Positions 1 to 10,145 of a stretch of DNA of 64,000 bases are shown here, piece by piece. The DNA comes from Trichomonas vaginalis G3 (Eukaryota; Parabasalia; Trichomonadida; Trichomonadidae), in the NCBI RefSeq assembly GCF_026262505.1, contig NW_026529259.1, positions 124,001-188,000 of the forward strand, read 5' to 3'. The notes under the pieces were generated by a model. That model saw only the letters and a program-made list of their open reading frames with translations, was not told the origin of the DNA and searched no databases. The position numbers and the translations under genes are program-made. Position 1 is the stretch's first letter. Every line of letters starts with the position of its first letter.

Positions 1-705
1 TGGCAAGGTCCTTCCGAAGTCTCTCATTCGATGAGAGATTTCGGAAGAATCTTGCCTTAAAGTACTCCAACTCTTGTTCTTTTGTTCCTAAATAGTGAGA
101 AAAGTTATTTGACTACTTAAGGTAGAGATTATCCGAGGTCCCTCATTTGATGAGGGGCCTCGGATAATCTCTGCTTTAAAATTGTACACTTGTAGTCCAT
201 GAGAGTGTAAGTATACATTGATAGGACAGCTTTCTTCTGAAGTCTTAGATTTGATGAGAACCTCAGAAGAAAACTGTCATATTTTATAGTAAAAGGAGTT
301 TCAGGAGCTCCAAAGCTCCCTTTCGTAAGGATTAGGAGCTTTGGAGCTCCTGGTTCGGAGATGTGTTTCGCATCTTTCATCAGCAAAGGACATTTACCAT
401 CTGGGACTTTGTTGATGGAGACTCAGGAGCTCCAAAGCTCCCTTTAGTAAGGATTAGAAGCTTTGAAGCTCCTGGTTCGTAGACGTGTTTCGCATCTTTC
501 ATCAGAAGAGGCCCAAATGGTAAATAGCCTCTGCTGATGAGCTTCAGGAGCTCCAAGACTCCCTCTCGTAACGATTAGGAGCTTTGTAGCTCCTGAAGGT
601 AAGGTAGGATTGCTCTGATCTCTAATCAGTAGATGCCATGCCTCATTATGAACTCTACTGACAAGAGATCAAGAGCTCCAAGGACTCCTTTTTTAGTTAG
701 TGGCG
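1..705. repeat. Array of distinct hairpins (array 1)
   Basis: At least seven successive inverted repeats lie head to tail. Each has arms of about 17-27 bp and a short loop: about 2-56, 119-177, 222-275, 301-350, 380-418, 422-474, 498-541, 545-595 and 612-680. The first three share the loop type CTCAT-TCG/TTG-ATGAG but have different stems. Several others share the arm AGGAGCTCCAAAGCTCC. No coding frame fits. I do not recognise the family. Similar arrays occur at 36562-36742 and 56100-57115. Confidence 0.8.
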
Positions 706-741
706 TTCTCACCATTTAGTAGGATTGCTGATCCTACTAAT

Positions 742-2640
742 GAAGTGATCACTTAGTATACGTTTTGAATAAATTGAATTTTTTTTAGAATTTAGTATTT
801 TTTATAGACATCACATGTATATTATAAATACATAAATATATTCTTTAATTCAAAAAATTCAATTCGGTTTTGGGATGGGCATCCCAGCCCCAAGTATTCA
901 ATTTTATTCAATTTTTAAAGAATTTTGGGTTGGGATGCCCAGACCAAAACAAGCTTTATATTTTGATGTGTAGATACGTATGTGTGCATCATTGTTGTGT
1001 TATATATTATGTTTTTAATGAAAAAAAATCTGATTCAAAAAAAATTATCACTAATTAGTTGATAATATAAAGAAAAAATAGATAAATTGTATGTTTGAGA
1101 GTATTTATCCACATTCACTCATATGAATTTCATTAAATAGTGTCTTTTTACTCCCAAATTTATTTTGAATTATTGAAATCAAAGAAAAAAAATCAGAAAA
1201 ATTTCTCGAAATTTTTATTTTCAAAAAAAATTTGGATTTTATATTGAAAACTGACACTGGGAGGACGATAGGGCTGGGATTGGAGATACCCCGCTCACTT
1301 GGGAAAAATACGGATCTATATTATAATTTAAATGAAGAAGTAATTTAAAACGATTTTATTTATGATCAAATTTTATATATTTTTTTGGATCAAATCCATT
1401 TTAATAGAATTTATATACTATTCATCTATTAGTAAACACTACCGTATATTATTTTTTAAGCTATCTTATTTTTTGAACTTTTATTCAAATCTTTGGTCGC
1501 AAGAAGAATTGCATGATAAATAAAAACATTTAATCAAAGTCAATTTTATTTTTCATATTCAAATGGACTGAGTGTTAACATTTAACATTTTTTGCTAATT
1601 GTCGTCAAAAATTAGGCGTAAAGCAAAAATTGATATTTCATATGGTTTTATGATAGATAAGCATTATATTCCCACTCATTATATTCGTAAATTTTGAGGT
1701 TTATCCTTCGCTTTTAAGATCATTGAATTTGATTTTTATATAAAATAGTTATATATTAGAAAATAATATGAGTTTATGTGATATTATTTTTCAGAAGATT
1801 TCATTCTATATGCCTATGAAAAGTACTCTCAAAACTAACTTTTTCCTAATTATAATTAAATCTAGAATATTGTATTATGCTTAGTATTATTTCATTTTTC
1901 TCGTTCAATTTAGAATTTACAAATGTCAAAAAATTGAGAGCTGTCACTTTTGATGAATTTCTGTTTATTACAATAGCATACCAAATTCAAAAAAAAAGAA
2001 ATTTCGCTCTCCATATGTTTTCATAAATTTTCTTTGATTTTAAACTTTGAACGAATATTCTATGTGAAAGCAAGATTTCATATGAAATAGATGAAACTAT
2101 ATAGGAAATTACTCCCTGAAAAGGAAAAGTCGTAGAATTCTCATTGAATAATCACACTTTTTCTAAGAACAAATTTAAAAAAAAAAGATAGTTTTTCTTA
2201 AATATACTCTTTTGTGGTCAATGATATATTTAAATAGTAGAATTTGAATTTTGCCAAAAAGAGAAAGTCGTATTTTTTTGAATAGCATTCAATTTTATAA
2301 ATCTTCGGTTTTCAAAATTAAATGATATTTTCCGAGCAAATTGATATTAAAAATATTATTAATTTTGTTAAACACGTGCATCAACCTCACATACAAGGTC
2401 GAAAATGGATGAAAAACCAAATTATATAAATATTTTGATTTCCAGAGTTTATTGCATTAGGAAGGATTTTCAACCACACCATCGAGTTAATAGAAATATG
2501 ATATTTTTATATCATATTTATTATGCATTTTTGTTGGAAAAAACATTTTTTGAACAAGAATTTTATTAAAAATAATTACAAATAAAACGGAGGAATAAAA
2601 TGAATAATATCGTGTTTATCATACATTGAAAAAGGAAAAT
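742..2640. other. AT-rich stretch without a recognised gene
   Basis: Very AT-rich with no credible coding frame. Apart from the foldback at 867-950 I see only short homopolymer runs and low-complexity sequence. Confidence 0.6.
867..950. repeat. Foldback repeat with 26-bp arms
   Basis: The left arm (867-892) and right arm (924-950) are near-perfect reverse complements around the core TGGGCATCCCA. They are separated by about 31 bp of AT-rich sequence and flanked by AATTCAAA-type repeats. This could be a small foldback or MITE-like element. Confidence 0.7.
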
Positions 2641-2646
2641 TTTTGT

Positions 2647-3117
2647 TCACCACAATCCGTCATCTGGAAAATCAAAAACACCTTCTAGACTCATGGCATC
2701 ATCGAGTTCGTTAGGTTTCTCGTTTTGGTGGAGTATTCTAACAACTTCACTTTGAGTTAATAAAGAAAAATCAGGAAATTTACGTCTAAACAACTTAATT
2801 CTATTTCTTACCATCCACCAATCCTTGTCCTGCAATTTCTTCGCAATTGATGCTGCTGAAATATCTCCATTTTTAACATGAGACATTATAATGAGGTCTT
2901 GTTCAATTGAAAAGTTGTTTTTGATACCATTTTTGATGTGCTTAAGGAATTCTCTGACTTGTCTTGTGGTATGGTTAATTATCTCAGATATTGATTCGAC
3001 ATCCAAACCCTCTGAATCAAGTTGAATAATGGTTTCTTTTTCACTGTCCTTCAAGAACTTCTTTGTGTGAGGTTGAACTTTGGAACGGCCCACATGCTTC
3101 TTCCTATTCTTGGGCAT
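2647..3117 (-). CDS. Small Myb/SANT-like DNA-binding protein
   Basis: A 156-residue protein. I use the ATG at 3117 (MPKNRKK), because the open frame upstream begins only at a TTG. The N-terminus is basic (PKNRKKHVGRSK), suiting nuclear import or DNA contact. Two helix-turn-helix-like units follow: about residues 24-60 (ETIIQLDSEGLDVESISEII) and about 66-115 (FSIEQDLIIMSHV, then WWMVRNRIKLFRRK). The second resembles a SANT/Myb repeat with spaced aromatic residues. Trichomonads carry very many small Myb-like genes, and this fits that pattern. It stands alone, away from the Mavericks. A sequence-specific regulator role is inferred; domain assignment is by eye. Confidence 0.6.
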   Translation of the reverse strand: MPKNRKKHVGRSKVQPHTKKFLKDSEKETIIQLDSEGLDVESISEIINHTTRQVREFLKHIKNGIKNNFSIEQDLIIMSHVKNGDISAASIAKKLQDKDWWMVRNRIKLFRRKFPDFSLLTQSEVVRILHQNEKPNELDDAMSLEGVFDFPDDGLW

Positions 3118-3955
3118 AAATAAAACTGAACTCAATTTTCAATTCGTTGTAAACCGTTGAATCTTTTCAATATAGAACCGTTTAATATGTGTTTGAAAAA
3201 TTAATTGAATAAAGTTGAAGTATTGAACTGAACTCATCATTATCTAACTTTTCTATTTTTTAACACCAATTCAATTATTTTTTACAAATCAAATTTTTTA
3301 ATGTATTTAGATCCATATTATAAATAGATTATCTGAGTGTACCATTTTTTGTCAGGAATATTTTACATTTTCAAAAACTTTATCATTCAAAATTTTCAAA
3401 AATCATTTTATCATTCAGGATTGTGTTATCATGTAACACTATACATTTATTGATGTCAAAAAAAAGGCAATAATTTTTGAATGATGTACGTTATATTAAC
3501 AACTTTTTAATGACAATATTGTTCATGATATTGTTGCATGCTAAGTTCGGTCAAAACGTAAACCTCTCAATTTTATCGTCGGGGAAAGTAACTCAATTCC
3601 TTCAAAATTATTCTTTAAATATTGAATTTAAAGTTATTTAATTTGGATTATAAATAAATAGGCTAATACAATATTTAAAAATGAGAAAAAATAACTTTTC
3701 AAAGAACTTTTCATAATCTCAAAGAAAATTTTTTATTCAATAATTATATAAATTAATTAACATTCATAATGGAATTGGATTTTTTTTATTAAGGGTTTCG
3801 TTTTGCTAAAATTGTCACTTTTATAGCATATTTGTTTTTGAATGTTTTGCGAAACCAAAAAAAAACTATGATATACAATGTGTGTGTAAAGAAAATACTT
3901 TATTTACTAGTTAAAAAATCATTTGGTATTGATCAAGTTATTTTTTCTGGATAAG
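3118..3955. other. AT-rich spacer, nothing recognised
   Basis: No credible gene. The sequence directly upstream of the Myb-like gene holds a TTCAGTTT string about 10 bp before the ATG that only partly fits the trichomonad initiator. Confidence 0.5.
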
Positions 3956-4110
3956 ATATTATATGAGAAAGGGACAGACTAGCCCATTGTCACTTTTTAA
4001 TTTAGCAAATGAACGCTTATGGAGTGGAGTTTTTGGGTAAATCTGATTTGCTTATAAATGAAATAAAATCAAAAGAAACCATATTGGCATTATATTATGC
4101 AAAAATAAAT

Positions 4111-4800
4111 GATCTTACTTAGTACTTTTAAAGTTAATTTCAGAAAAAATTTGACACAATGGTATCCGGCACATACAAGTGGTGTACAACCAAAATATAA
4201 GTTAGTTTAAACATATATTGCTATATCTCATGATCTTACTTAGTACTTTTAAAGTTAATTTCAGAAAAAATTTGACACAATGGTATCCGGCACATACAAG
4301 TGGTGTACAACCAAAATATAAGTTAGTTTAAACATATATTGCTATATCTCATGATCTTACTTAGTACTTTTAAAGTTAATTTCAAAAAAATTTGACACAA
4401 TGGTATCCGGCACATACAAGTGGTGTACAACCAAAATATAAGTTAGTTTAAACATATATTGCTATTCTCATGATCTTACTTAGTACTTTTAAAGTTAATT
4501 TCAGAAAAAATTTGACACAATGGTATCCGGCACATACAAGTGGTGTACAACCAAAATATAAGTTAGTTTAAACATATATTGCTATATCTCATGATCTTAC
4601 TTAGTACTTTTAAAGTTAATTTCAGAAAAAATTTGACACAATGGTATCCGGCACATACAAGTGGTGTACAACCAAAATATAAGTTAGTTTAAACATATAT
4701 TGCTATATCTCATGATCTTACTTAGTACTTTTAAAGTTAATTTCAGAAAAAATTTGACACAATGGTATCCGGCACATACAAGTGGTGTACAACCAAATCT
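4111..4800 (+). repeat. 121-bp tandem repeat, about 6 copies
   Basis: Units begin with GATCTTACTTAGTACTTTTA at about 4111, 4232, 4353, 4472, 4593 and 4714, a spacing of 121 bp except one 119-bp unit. Each unit contains the codons that also open the reading frame at 4712-5068 (TQWYPAHTSGVQP), so one 5' gene segment has been copied in tandem upstream of the gene fragment. Units are almost identical, so the expansion is recent. Confidence 0.9.
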
Positions 4801-5068
4801 TCGACTAGATGAACTTGTAATCGAGTTATATTCCAGTGTTGTTCCTTCATTCCCGATTAAGTTGCAAATTAAAGGTCTGGATTCAGAGAGAAGTGTTAAA
4901 GTTATCAAAAAAGTCACAAGAGATTTCGAAGAAATGACACAATTTAAAAAAGTCGAATGCATCAGTATGCTTGAAGCTGTTCAGAAAGGTCTGAAAAATG
5001 ATACACTTGATCCCAACATTGTTTACTCAACATTAAAAATATTATTGCAAAGAAAACATTTGATTTAA
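4712..5068 (+). pseudogene. Captured gene fragment of unknown function
   Basis: An open frame of 118 codons from the ATG at 4712. The first ~30 codons lie in the last 121-bp repeat unit. The rest looks like a genuine protein segment: DELVIELYSSVVPSF, then KGLDSERSVKVIKKVTRDF and a helical C-terminus ending LQRKHLI. I do not recognise the family. It sits inside the MULE-like element, so it is probably a captured exon or 3' gene fragment. Whether it is expressed from its own ATG is unknown. Codon use appears less extreme than the flanking AT-rich DNA, supporting a coding origin. Confidence 0.45.
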
Positions 5069-5288
5069 TAAACATTTAATTTATTATAATTAATTTTTTA
5101 TTACAGTATAGTAAAAAATGCTATAAATAAATTATTATATTTTATTAAAATGTGACTTTTAATAGTAAGTGAATAAAATAAATCAGGAATTGGGAAAGAA
5201 ATAAGGTTAATTAAAAATAATGAAAATTACAAGTTTAGGGTTAATGAAAAGTGACAATGGGCGAGTTTGTCCCCCACTCATATTATAT

Positions 5289-7319
5289 GGATAATTGGAT
5301 AGAAAATACAATTATATAATCTTGTACCTGGTTTAATTAAGCTAATTGTCATCAGAAACTTGTAATTTTTATGAATTTCAGATTTTCTTTTCATTACTGC
5401 TTTTCTTAATAGGTCAAGTTCTTATTTACGTTATAAAGTATGATATTTACAAATATCAAGTTATCATGTTTTTTGAGAAATTATGAGAAACAAAAGGCAA
5501 AATCGCAACCGAATTTTTAAATCTAGATTTTGATGATAAATTGTGATTTTTAGCTTAAATCGCGATTTTTAAAAAATCGCGAACAGAATTTTTTCGCGAT
5601 TTATTAATAAATCGCGATTTGAACGATAAATTTCGATTTTTTTAAAAAATCGCGATTCGGGAAAAAATTGCGACTTTTTGAAAAATCGCGAACTTTCAAA
5701 AAAATCACGTCCTTAATTTTGGTCTTTTTCGGAGTGATAAGTCGTCCTTTAAGTAATATTTTTTTCTCGAATTGCTAATTGAAAAATTAAATTCGAGAAA
5801 AGAGATTACAATAGTATTGTATGGACTATAATCCTACTACTATAACACTTTTTTTGTGAAAATCACACTTTTTTAAAAAAAGATATCAAATTGAAAAAAA
5901 TTATTCTTATATTTACTTATACTGTAGGGCACATTCATTGGTTATGAAAATCACATAGTATGAATACTCAATCCCAAATATCTTAAAAAAATATTCTAAA
6001 ATATTAGACTCGATTTTAGCAATTGTATTCTAATCATAATATAATGCCCGAGTATATTATATAAATAGAACAAATATTAGTAAATTCAATTTTTTTTTTT
6101 CAGATCGCAAATTATCTAATACAAATATTCATAAAAATCACATACAGTATATTTGCATTCAATGTCAAATATAATAGCTATCTAATACTTTCGAAAAATT
6201 GAGCTTTTGAATATTTTATAAAATTTCTGGTCCAAAAATTGTGCTTTCACAATATTTTGATGATATCTATAATAATTAGACTACAAATATAAATTGTATA
6301 ATAAAAAATCAAAATTTGCTTTTGATATCTCAAATCTCGATATGAGATATTCAATGTCAAATCAAAGTATTCATAATTAACAGATTTGTATCGTGAATGC
6401 TTTCGTTTTGCTTAATACACAATTATGCATGACAAGTGTGTGTGGCTACACAATTCTTTCCGTCCGAAGCGGAGAATTGTGAAGTTTACACCGCATTTCA
6501 CGGATAATATAATGGAAAAACGATTTTCATGGAATACTATTTTTATTAATAGCTTAATAAATGAGCGAGTCTGATAGATATATGTTACGCAAGATATATC
6601 CATAGAGAAGTGTTTAAGTATAAAACAATGCGTTATACGTTATATGTAGGATATAGATGGTTTTTCTCCATTGAGAATTTTGTCATGTGAAAAATCTCTT
6701 TTTTAGCTATGATAAAAATACTTTTTATATACTATTATATCTCAGTTGATATTGATTCAACATTCTTATTTCACATGATAATATAATAGTATATGTAGCG
6801 AGGTATTATATTCTCTTGTGATTTCGATCTATTAATGCTCACACAAAAAATTCGCTACATCAAAATTTCCTCGGAAAATTTCACTTTTGCTGCTTTGATT
6901 CAACTTTGATGTCCAATGAATACTCAATAAAACTCGAAACTCTGATCATGGAGATCTATCATCACATATATAATTATATTGCTTAAATATGTGTATAAAT
7001 TGTATTTTGGATTTTTCGGATTAAAAAAGGTTAAAAGTGTCATATTGATATAATTCACATTTTTGATTTCGTTACTTAGAAATGAGAATTGGTCAATAAT
7101 TTATTATCCATTTGTAATTATAAAGTGTTTTAATGTATTGTGAGTTCATTTAATTAGGTTTAACTATAATATAAAAATAAATAATCACAATAATAAGTAT
7201 TTAATTAAAAATGAGTATATTCAGAGATAATGCAGGTTCTTTTAGTTATTATTTAGGAGGTTTTATTTAGTTAACAACAAATTAAAATAAATATATTAAG
7301 GAATGCGTATCAACAATTT
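5289..7319. other. AT-rich stretch with ATCGCGAT-type repeats, no gene
   Basis: No convincing gene. 5494-5710 is a degenerate array of AAATCGCGATTT-like palindromic words, starting with GGCAAAATCGCAACCGAATT. The same start sequence, inverted, closes a similar array at 36795-36985. A further imperfect inverted repeat spans about 6683-6800 (CATGTGAAA/TTTCACATG with ACTATTATAT/ATATAATAGT inside). Confidence 0.6.
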
Positions 7320-7575
7320 TAACATTAATGGAGGTAGATCAACAATATTAATAATGGGAGTGGGTCAATAATTCAAATACTGGAAATGGCTTAACAATGT
7401 TTATTATGGATATGGTTCAACAATGTTTATTATGGAGCTGGATCAACAATGCAATTAATGGAGGTAAATTAACAACGTCAATAATAGTAGTGGATAAGCA
7501 ACTCAAATACTGGAAATGAATCAACAATGTTAGTGATGGAAGTGGATCAACAATGTAATTATTGGAAGTGTATCA
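7320..7575 (+). repeat. Degenerate ~30-bp minisatellite
   Basis: Repeats of a unit like ATGGAAGTGGATCAACAATG followed by TTAATA or a similar ending, with many substitutions and length changes; roughly eight units. It has no coding appearance. It ends at the inverted repeat 7575-7686. Confidence 0.7.
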
Positions 7576-7686
7576 ATGTTAGTAATGATTGTCAAAATTC
7601 GTTTGAAATGTATTAACAAATAAGATGTCAAACCGCAAACCGTTGTCACATTTCAAACAAATTTTGACAATCATTACTAATATTGC
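7575..7686. repeat. Inverted repeat with ~33-bp arms
   Basis: The left arm contains TTAGTAATGATTGTCAAAAT and the right arm its reverse complement ATTTTGACAATCATTACTAA. The string TCAAACCGCAAACCG follows the left arm at about 7629 and recurs at about 7768. It may be an end of the nearby transposase-bearing element or a separate foldback, but I found no matching end beyond the transposase gene. Confidence 0.65.
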
Positions 7687-7895
7687 TTTTATTACAATTA
7701 TTTCAATAATATCCAATAATATCTTTCAGGTGAACAAAAATAAAATATCCAATCAACTCATATCATGTCAAACCGCAAACCGCCGTCACTTTTCAATCAT
7801 TTTTGACATTAGCAAATATTAAAAAAATATTTTTATTATTTAATATTTTTTTATGTTGAATAAAAATTATATTAATATAAAAGATATTTTTTTAC

Positions 7896-9245
7896 TCAAT
7901 ATAAGTTGGCGCTATCACTCTCTGAAGCTGAATCTGTGTAATTATATGCATCTGTTGTTTCATCCATGCTGTCTAAGTCAAGGAAATCCCATTTTTCTGC
8001 GCCTTTACGAAGTGGCCTCCTGTACAAGAGTTTGTTTGTCAAGCCAGCGCACATGCCAAATGTTTTGTGATAAAAAGTGAGATCATTATCAACATGTAAG
8101 GGCCACTTTCCTCCAATTACTCTCCAATATTGTTTGAGTCTGGAGAAGTAATTTTCCACAATTATTCTGCTGCTTGACAATTTTTTATTGAATGTCTTCT
8201 GCTCAGCAGTTAATTCGCTATTTTTTCTGCGCTTGTATGGAATTAATGCCCATGGAATAATTTGATGAATTCCTTGATAGCCAGAGTCTGCCAAAAGGAC
8301 TGGTATTTGATCGATTTCTGCTTTCATCTTATCTGCTTCTGCTTTTAATTTGCTTATCAATGTGTTGGATTTCCTAAACAAATGAAAATCATGTCTCTTT
8401 CCTCTGATTGGTTTGGAATAATGTAAAAGAAATCCTTTTGGGCTTACAAAGCACTGAGTTTTGATGCAGCATATTTTATGTTTGCCTGAATAATATTTTT
8501 CTTGATTGGCACTTCTGGGTATCTCTTGAACTGTGGCATCAAGTGCTCCCAACATATAAGGATATTCTTTTGATTTTTCGCGATCATCCCATTTAATAAA
8601 TGATCGCCATTTCACATATTCTCGGCCGATTTTAGAACCAATTGCATCGATCACATCAATGATAATTTGCCTTGTGTGTGTCTTTTTGATACCGAATTTA
8701 TCGGCCAATTCTTCGAATCCAGGAGCGTGTTTAAGCCATGTTAATGTAATTAATAAACGTGCTTCCATTGAAACCCTAGTATTCTTATAATGATGTAATT
8801 CAATTGAAGGGATGAAAAGTCTTATAAGATCTCGAAAATCTTTGCACGTAAGATTTGTTAATTTAATTAATGTATTATTATCGTCATTGTGTAAAATTTC
8901 TTCTATTCTTATTTTAAGTGGTTCTTTTTGTTTTTTTGGAGGATCTGGAATTATTGGAGCGTCAGCAAAAGTGGCGATGTAATCGATTTCCCTTTGAGCA
9001 AAAAATGCTATTGGATCATCTGTATCTTGAAGTGGTTCAGGATTTGGTACGGGCGTGGTATTTTGATGTGGTGGATCAATTTGTACGGGCGTGGTATTTT
9101 GATGTGGTGAAATACTCTGTGCAGGCGCAGTATTCTGATGTGATGAATGACTTTGTACAGGCGTAGTACTTGGAGCTTGGGTCCTCTGTGATGCTGATTG
9201 AGCAGCTCTTTGGCTTGAGGACGAATGACCTTTTTTCTTATTCAT
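7896..9245 (-). CDS. PIF/Harbinger-type DDE transposase
   Basis: A 449-residue protein. The start is the ATG at 9245; the upstream open frame begins only at TTG. Residues 1-80 are low-complexity Ser/Gln/Pro with four HQNT-type repeats. Residues about 110-210 form a helical DNA-binding-like region (KFGIKKTHTRQIIIDVIDAI). The catalytic domain follows: D236 in MLGALDAT, D320 in LLADSGYQG, E364 in RIIVENYFSRLKQYW. That spacing and these motifs fit the IS5/PIF-Harbinger nuclease family (DDE_Tnp_4). The gene would cut and paste its own element, but I could not define that element's ends. The reading frame is intact, so the copy could be recent. The initiator TCATTT sits directly before the ATG. Confidence 0.85.
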   Translation of the reverse strand: MNKKKGHSSSSQRAAQSASQRTQAPSTTPVQSHSSHQNTAPAQSISPHQNTTPVQIDPPHQNTTPVPNPEPLQDTDDPIAFFAQREIDYIATFADAPIIPDPPKKQKEPLKIRIEEILHNDDNNTLIKLTNLTCKDFRDLIRLFIPSIELHHYKNTRVSMEARLLITLTWLKHAPGFEELADKFGIKKTHTRQIIIDVIDAIGSKIGREYVKWRSFIKWDDREKSKEYPYMLGALDATVQEIPRSANQEKYYSGKHKICCIKTQCFVSPKGFLLHYSKPIRGKRHDFHLFRKSNTLISKLKAEADKMKAEIDQIPVLLADSGYQGIHQIIPWALIPYKRRKNSELTAEQKTFNKKLSSSRIIVENYFSRLKQYWRVIGGKWPLHVDNDLTFYHKTFGMCAGLTNKLLYRRPLRKGAEKWDFLDLDSMDETTDAYNYTDSASESDSANLY

Positions 9246-9251
9246 AAATGA
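9246..9251 (-). promoter_or_regulatory. Trichomonad-type initiator before transposase ATG
   Basis: Reading the minus strand, TCATTT directly precedes the ATG, with A+1 at 9249. It matches the trichomonad Inr consensus TCA(+1)(C/T)(A/T) and would give a six-nucleotide or shorter leader, usual in these organisms. Confidence 0.55.
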
Positions 9252-9252
9252 A

Positions 9253-9616
9253 GTCAAATGCTCTTTCTTGAAAATTTGAATTATTTTACAATTTTTCTAA
9301 AGATATATAAAATTTCAATAGGCATACAATATTTCAATAGACATATATGATTTCAATAGACCTATAAGAATTCAATTAACATATATTATTTCAGTAAGGT
9401 GGAGATTTGTTCAACTCATGTTCAATATTATAAAATATATATCATTGTGAATATAACACCTATAAAATATAAAATTATCAGATGATTTTAAATTAAATTG
9501 TAAGCAAATAGTTCGATATTCTAGAATGAAATGGCTGCCGATGACTTCTTGATAATGATTTCGCCTGTGATAAATCGATAAAACGCCATCGAAGCCATCG
9601 ATATGCACTAGTTCTG
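9253..9616. other. Spacer with short TTTCAATAGACATAT repeats
   Basis: Three or four imperfect copies of AATTTCAATAGACATATA lie at about 9308-9395. Otherwise I see nothing recognisable up to the Maverick insertion point. Confidence 0.5.
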
Positions 9617-9622
9617 GATGTA
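9617..9622. repeat. Left target-site duplication of element A
   Basis: GATGTA, repeated exactly at 35766-35771 on the other side of the element. Six bases fits the target duplication known for Maverick/Polinton integration. Confidence 0.8.
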
Positions 9623-9709
9623 AAAAAAAAAAAAAAAAAAAAAAAAAAGGTAGTGGGGCTTCCAGGCACTTCGTGCCTTCTAGCCCTGAGGATGAATGAG
9701 TATAAATGA
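9623..9709 (+). repeat. Left terminal inverted repeat of A
   Basis: A run of 26 A, then GGTAGTGGGGCTTCCAGGCA and on to GCCCTGAGGATG and AGTATAAATGAAGT. The reverse complement of 35650-35765 gives the same order with small differences. The block GGGGCT..AGCCC with inner GGCAC/GTGCC folds into a two-part stem-loop. Confidence 0.88.
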
Positions 9710-10145
9710 AGTCTTGACAAAGTCTTTACGAAGAAGTCTTGACAAAGTCTTTACGATGAAATCTCAACAAAATATTTATGAAGAAGTCTTGACAAAATAT
9801 TTATGAAGAAGTCTTGACAAAGTCTTTACGAAGAAGTCTTAACAAAACATTTACGAAGAAGTCTTGACAAAGTCTTTACGAAGAAGTCTTGACAAAGTCT
9901 TTACGATGAAGTCTTTACGAAGAAGTCTTGACAAAGTCTTTATGAAGAAGTCTTGACAAAGTCTTTATGAAGAAGTCTTGACAAAATATTTACGATGAAA
10001 TCTCAACAAAACATTTACGATGAAGTCTTGACAAAGTCTTTACGAAGAAGTCTTGACAAAGTCTTTACGATGAAGTCTTGACAAAGTCTTTACGAAGAAA
10101 TCTCAACAAAGTCTTTACGATGAAATCTCAACAAAACATAGACAA
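9710..10145 (+). repeat. Subterminal ~24-bp repeats (GTCTTGACAAAGTCTTTACG)
   Basis: About 18 imperfect copies of AAGTCTTGACAAAGTCTTTA plus CGAAG or CGATG. Variants have AAAACATTTACG or TCTCAACAAA. The same family fills 10380-10430, 10560-10690, 57305-57660 (inverted), 60970-61500 and short tracts in 25540-25640. It lies just inside the termini of A and C, so it is a subterminal repeat of this Maverick family. Confidence 0.9.

Larger units (their letters stand above)
3965..5279. mobile_element. Mutator-like (MULE) element carrying a gene fragment
   Basis: The ends are inverted repeats of about 35 bp: GAGAAAGGGACAGACTAGCC inward from 3965, matched by the reverse complement ending at 5279 (GAGTGGGGGACAAACTCGCC), then both continue CCATTGTCACTTTT. 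The element is flanked by the 9-bp direct repeat ATATTATAT (3956-3964 and 5280-5288). A 9-bp target duplication with TIRs is typical of Mutator-like elements, which are known in Trichomonas. No transposase is present, so it is non-autonomous. It contains a gene fragment with tandem partial copies, as in Pack-MULEs. Confidence 0.75.

Noticed and set aside
129-386. 85-codon open frame, minus strand
   Set aside because: It runs through the hairpins of array 1 and has no protein-like composition.
6412-6603. 63-codon open frame, minus strand
   Set aside because: Isolated in AT-rich DNA, no homologue in the window, no start context.
7625-7822. 65-codon open frame, plus strand
   Set aside because: Lies in the right arm of an inverted repeat and adjoining duplicated string; no protein character.
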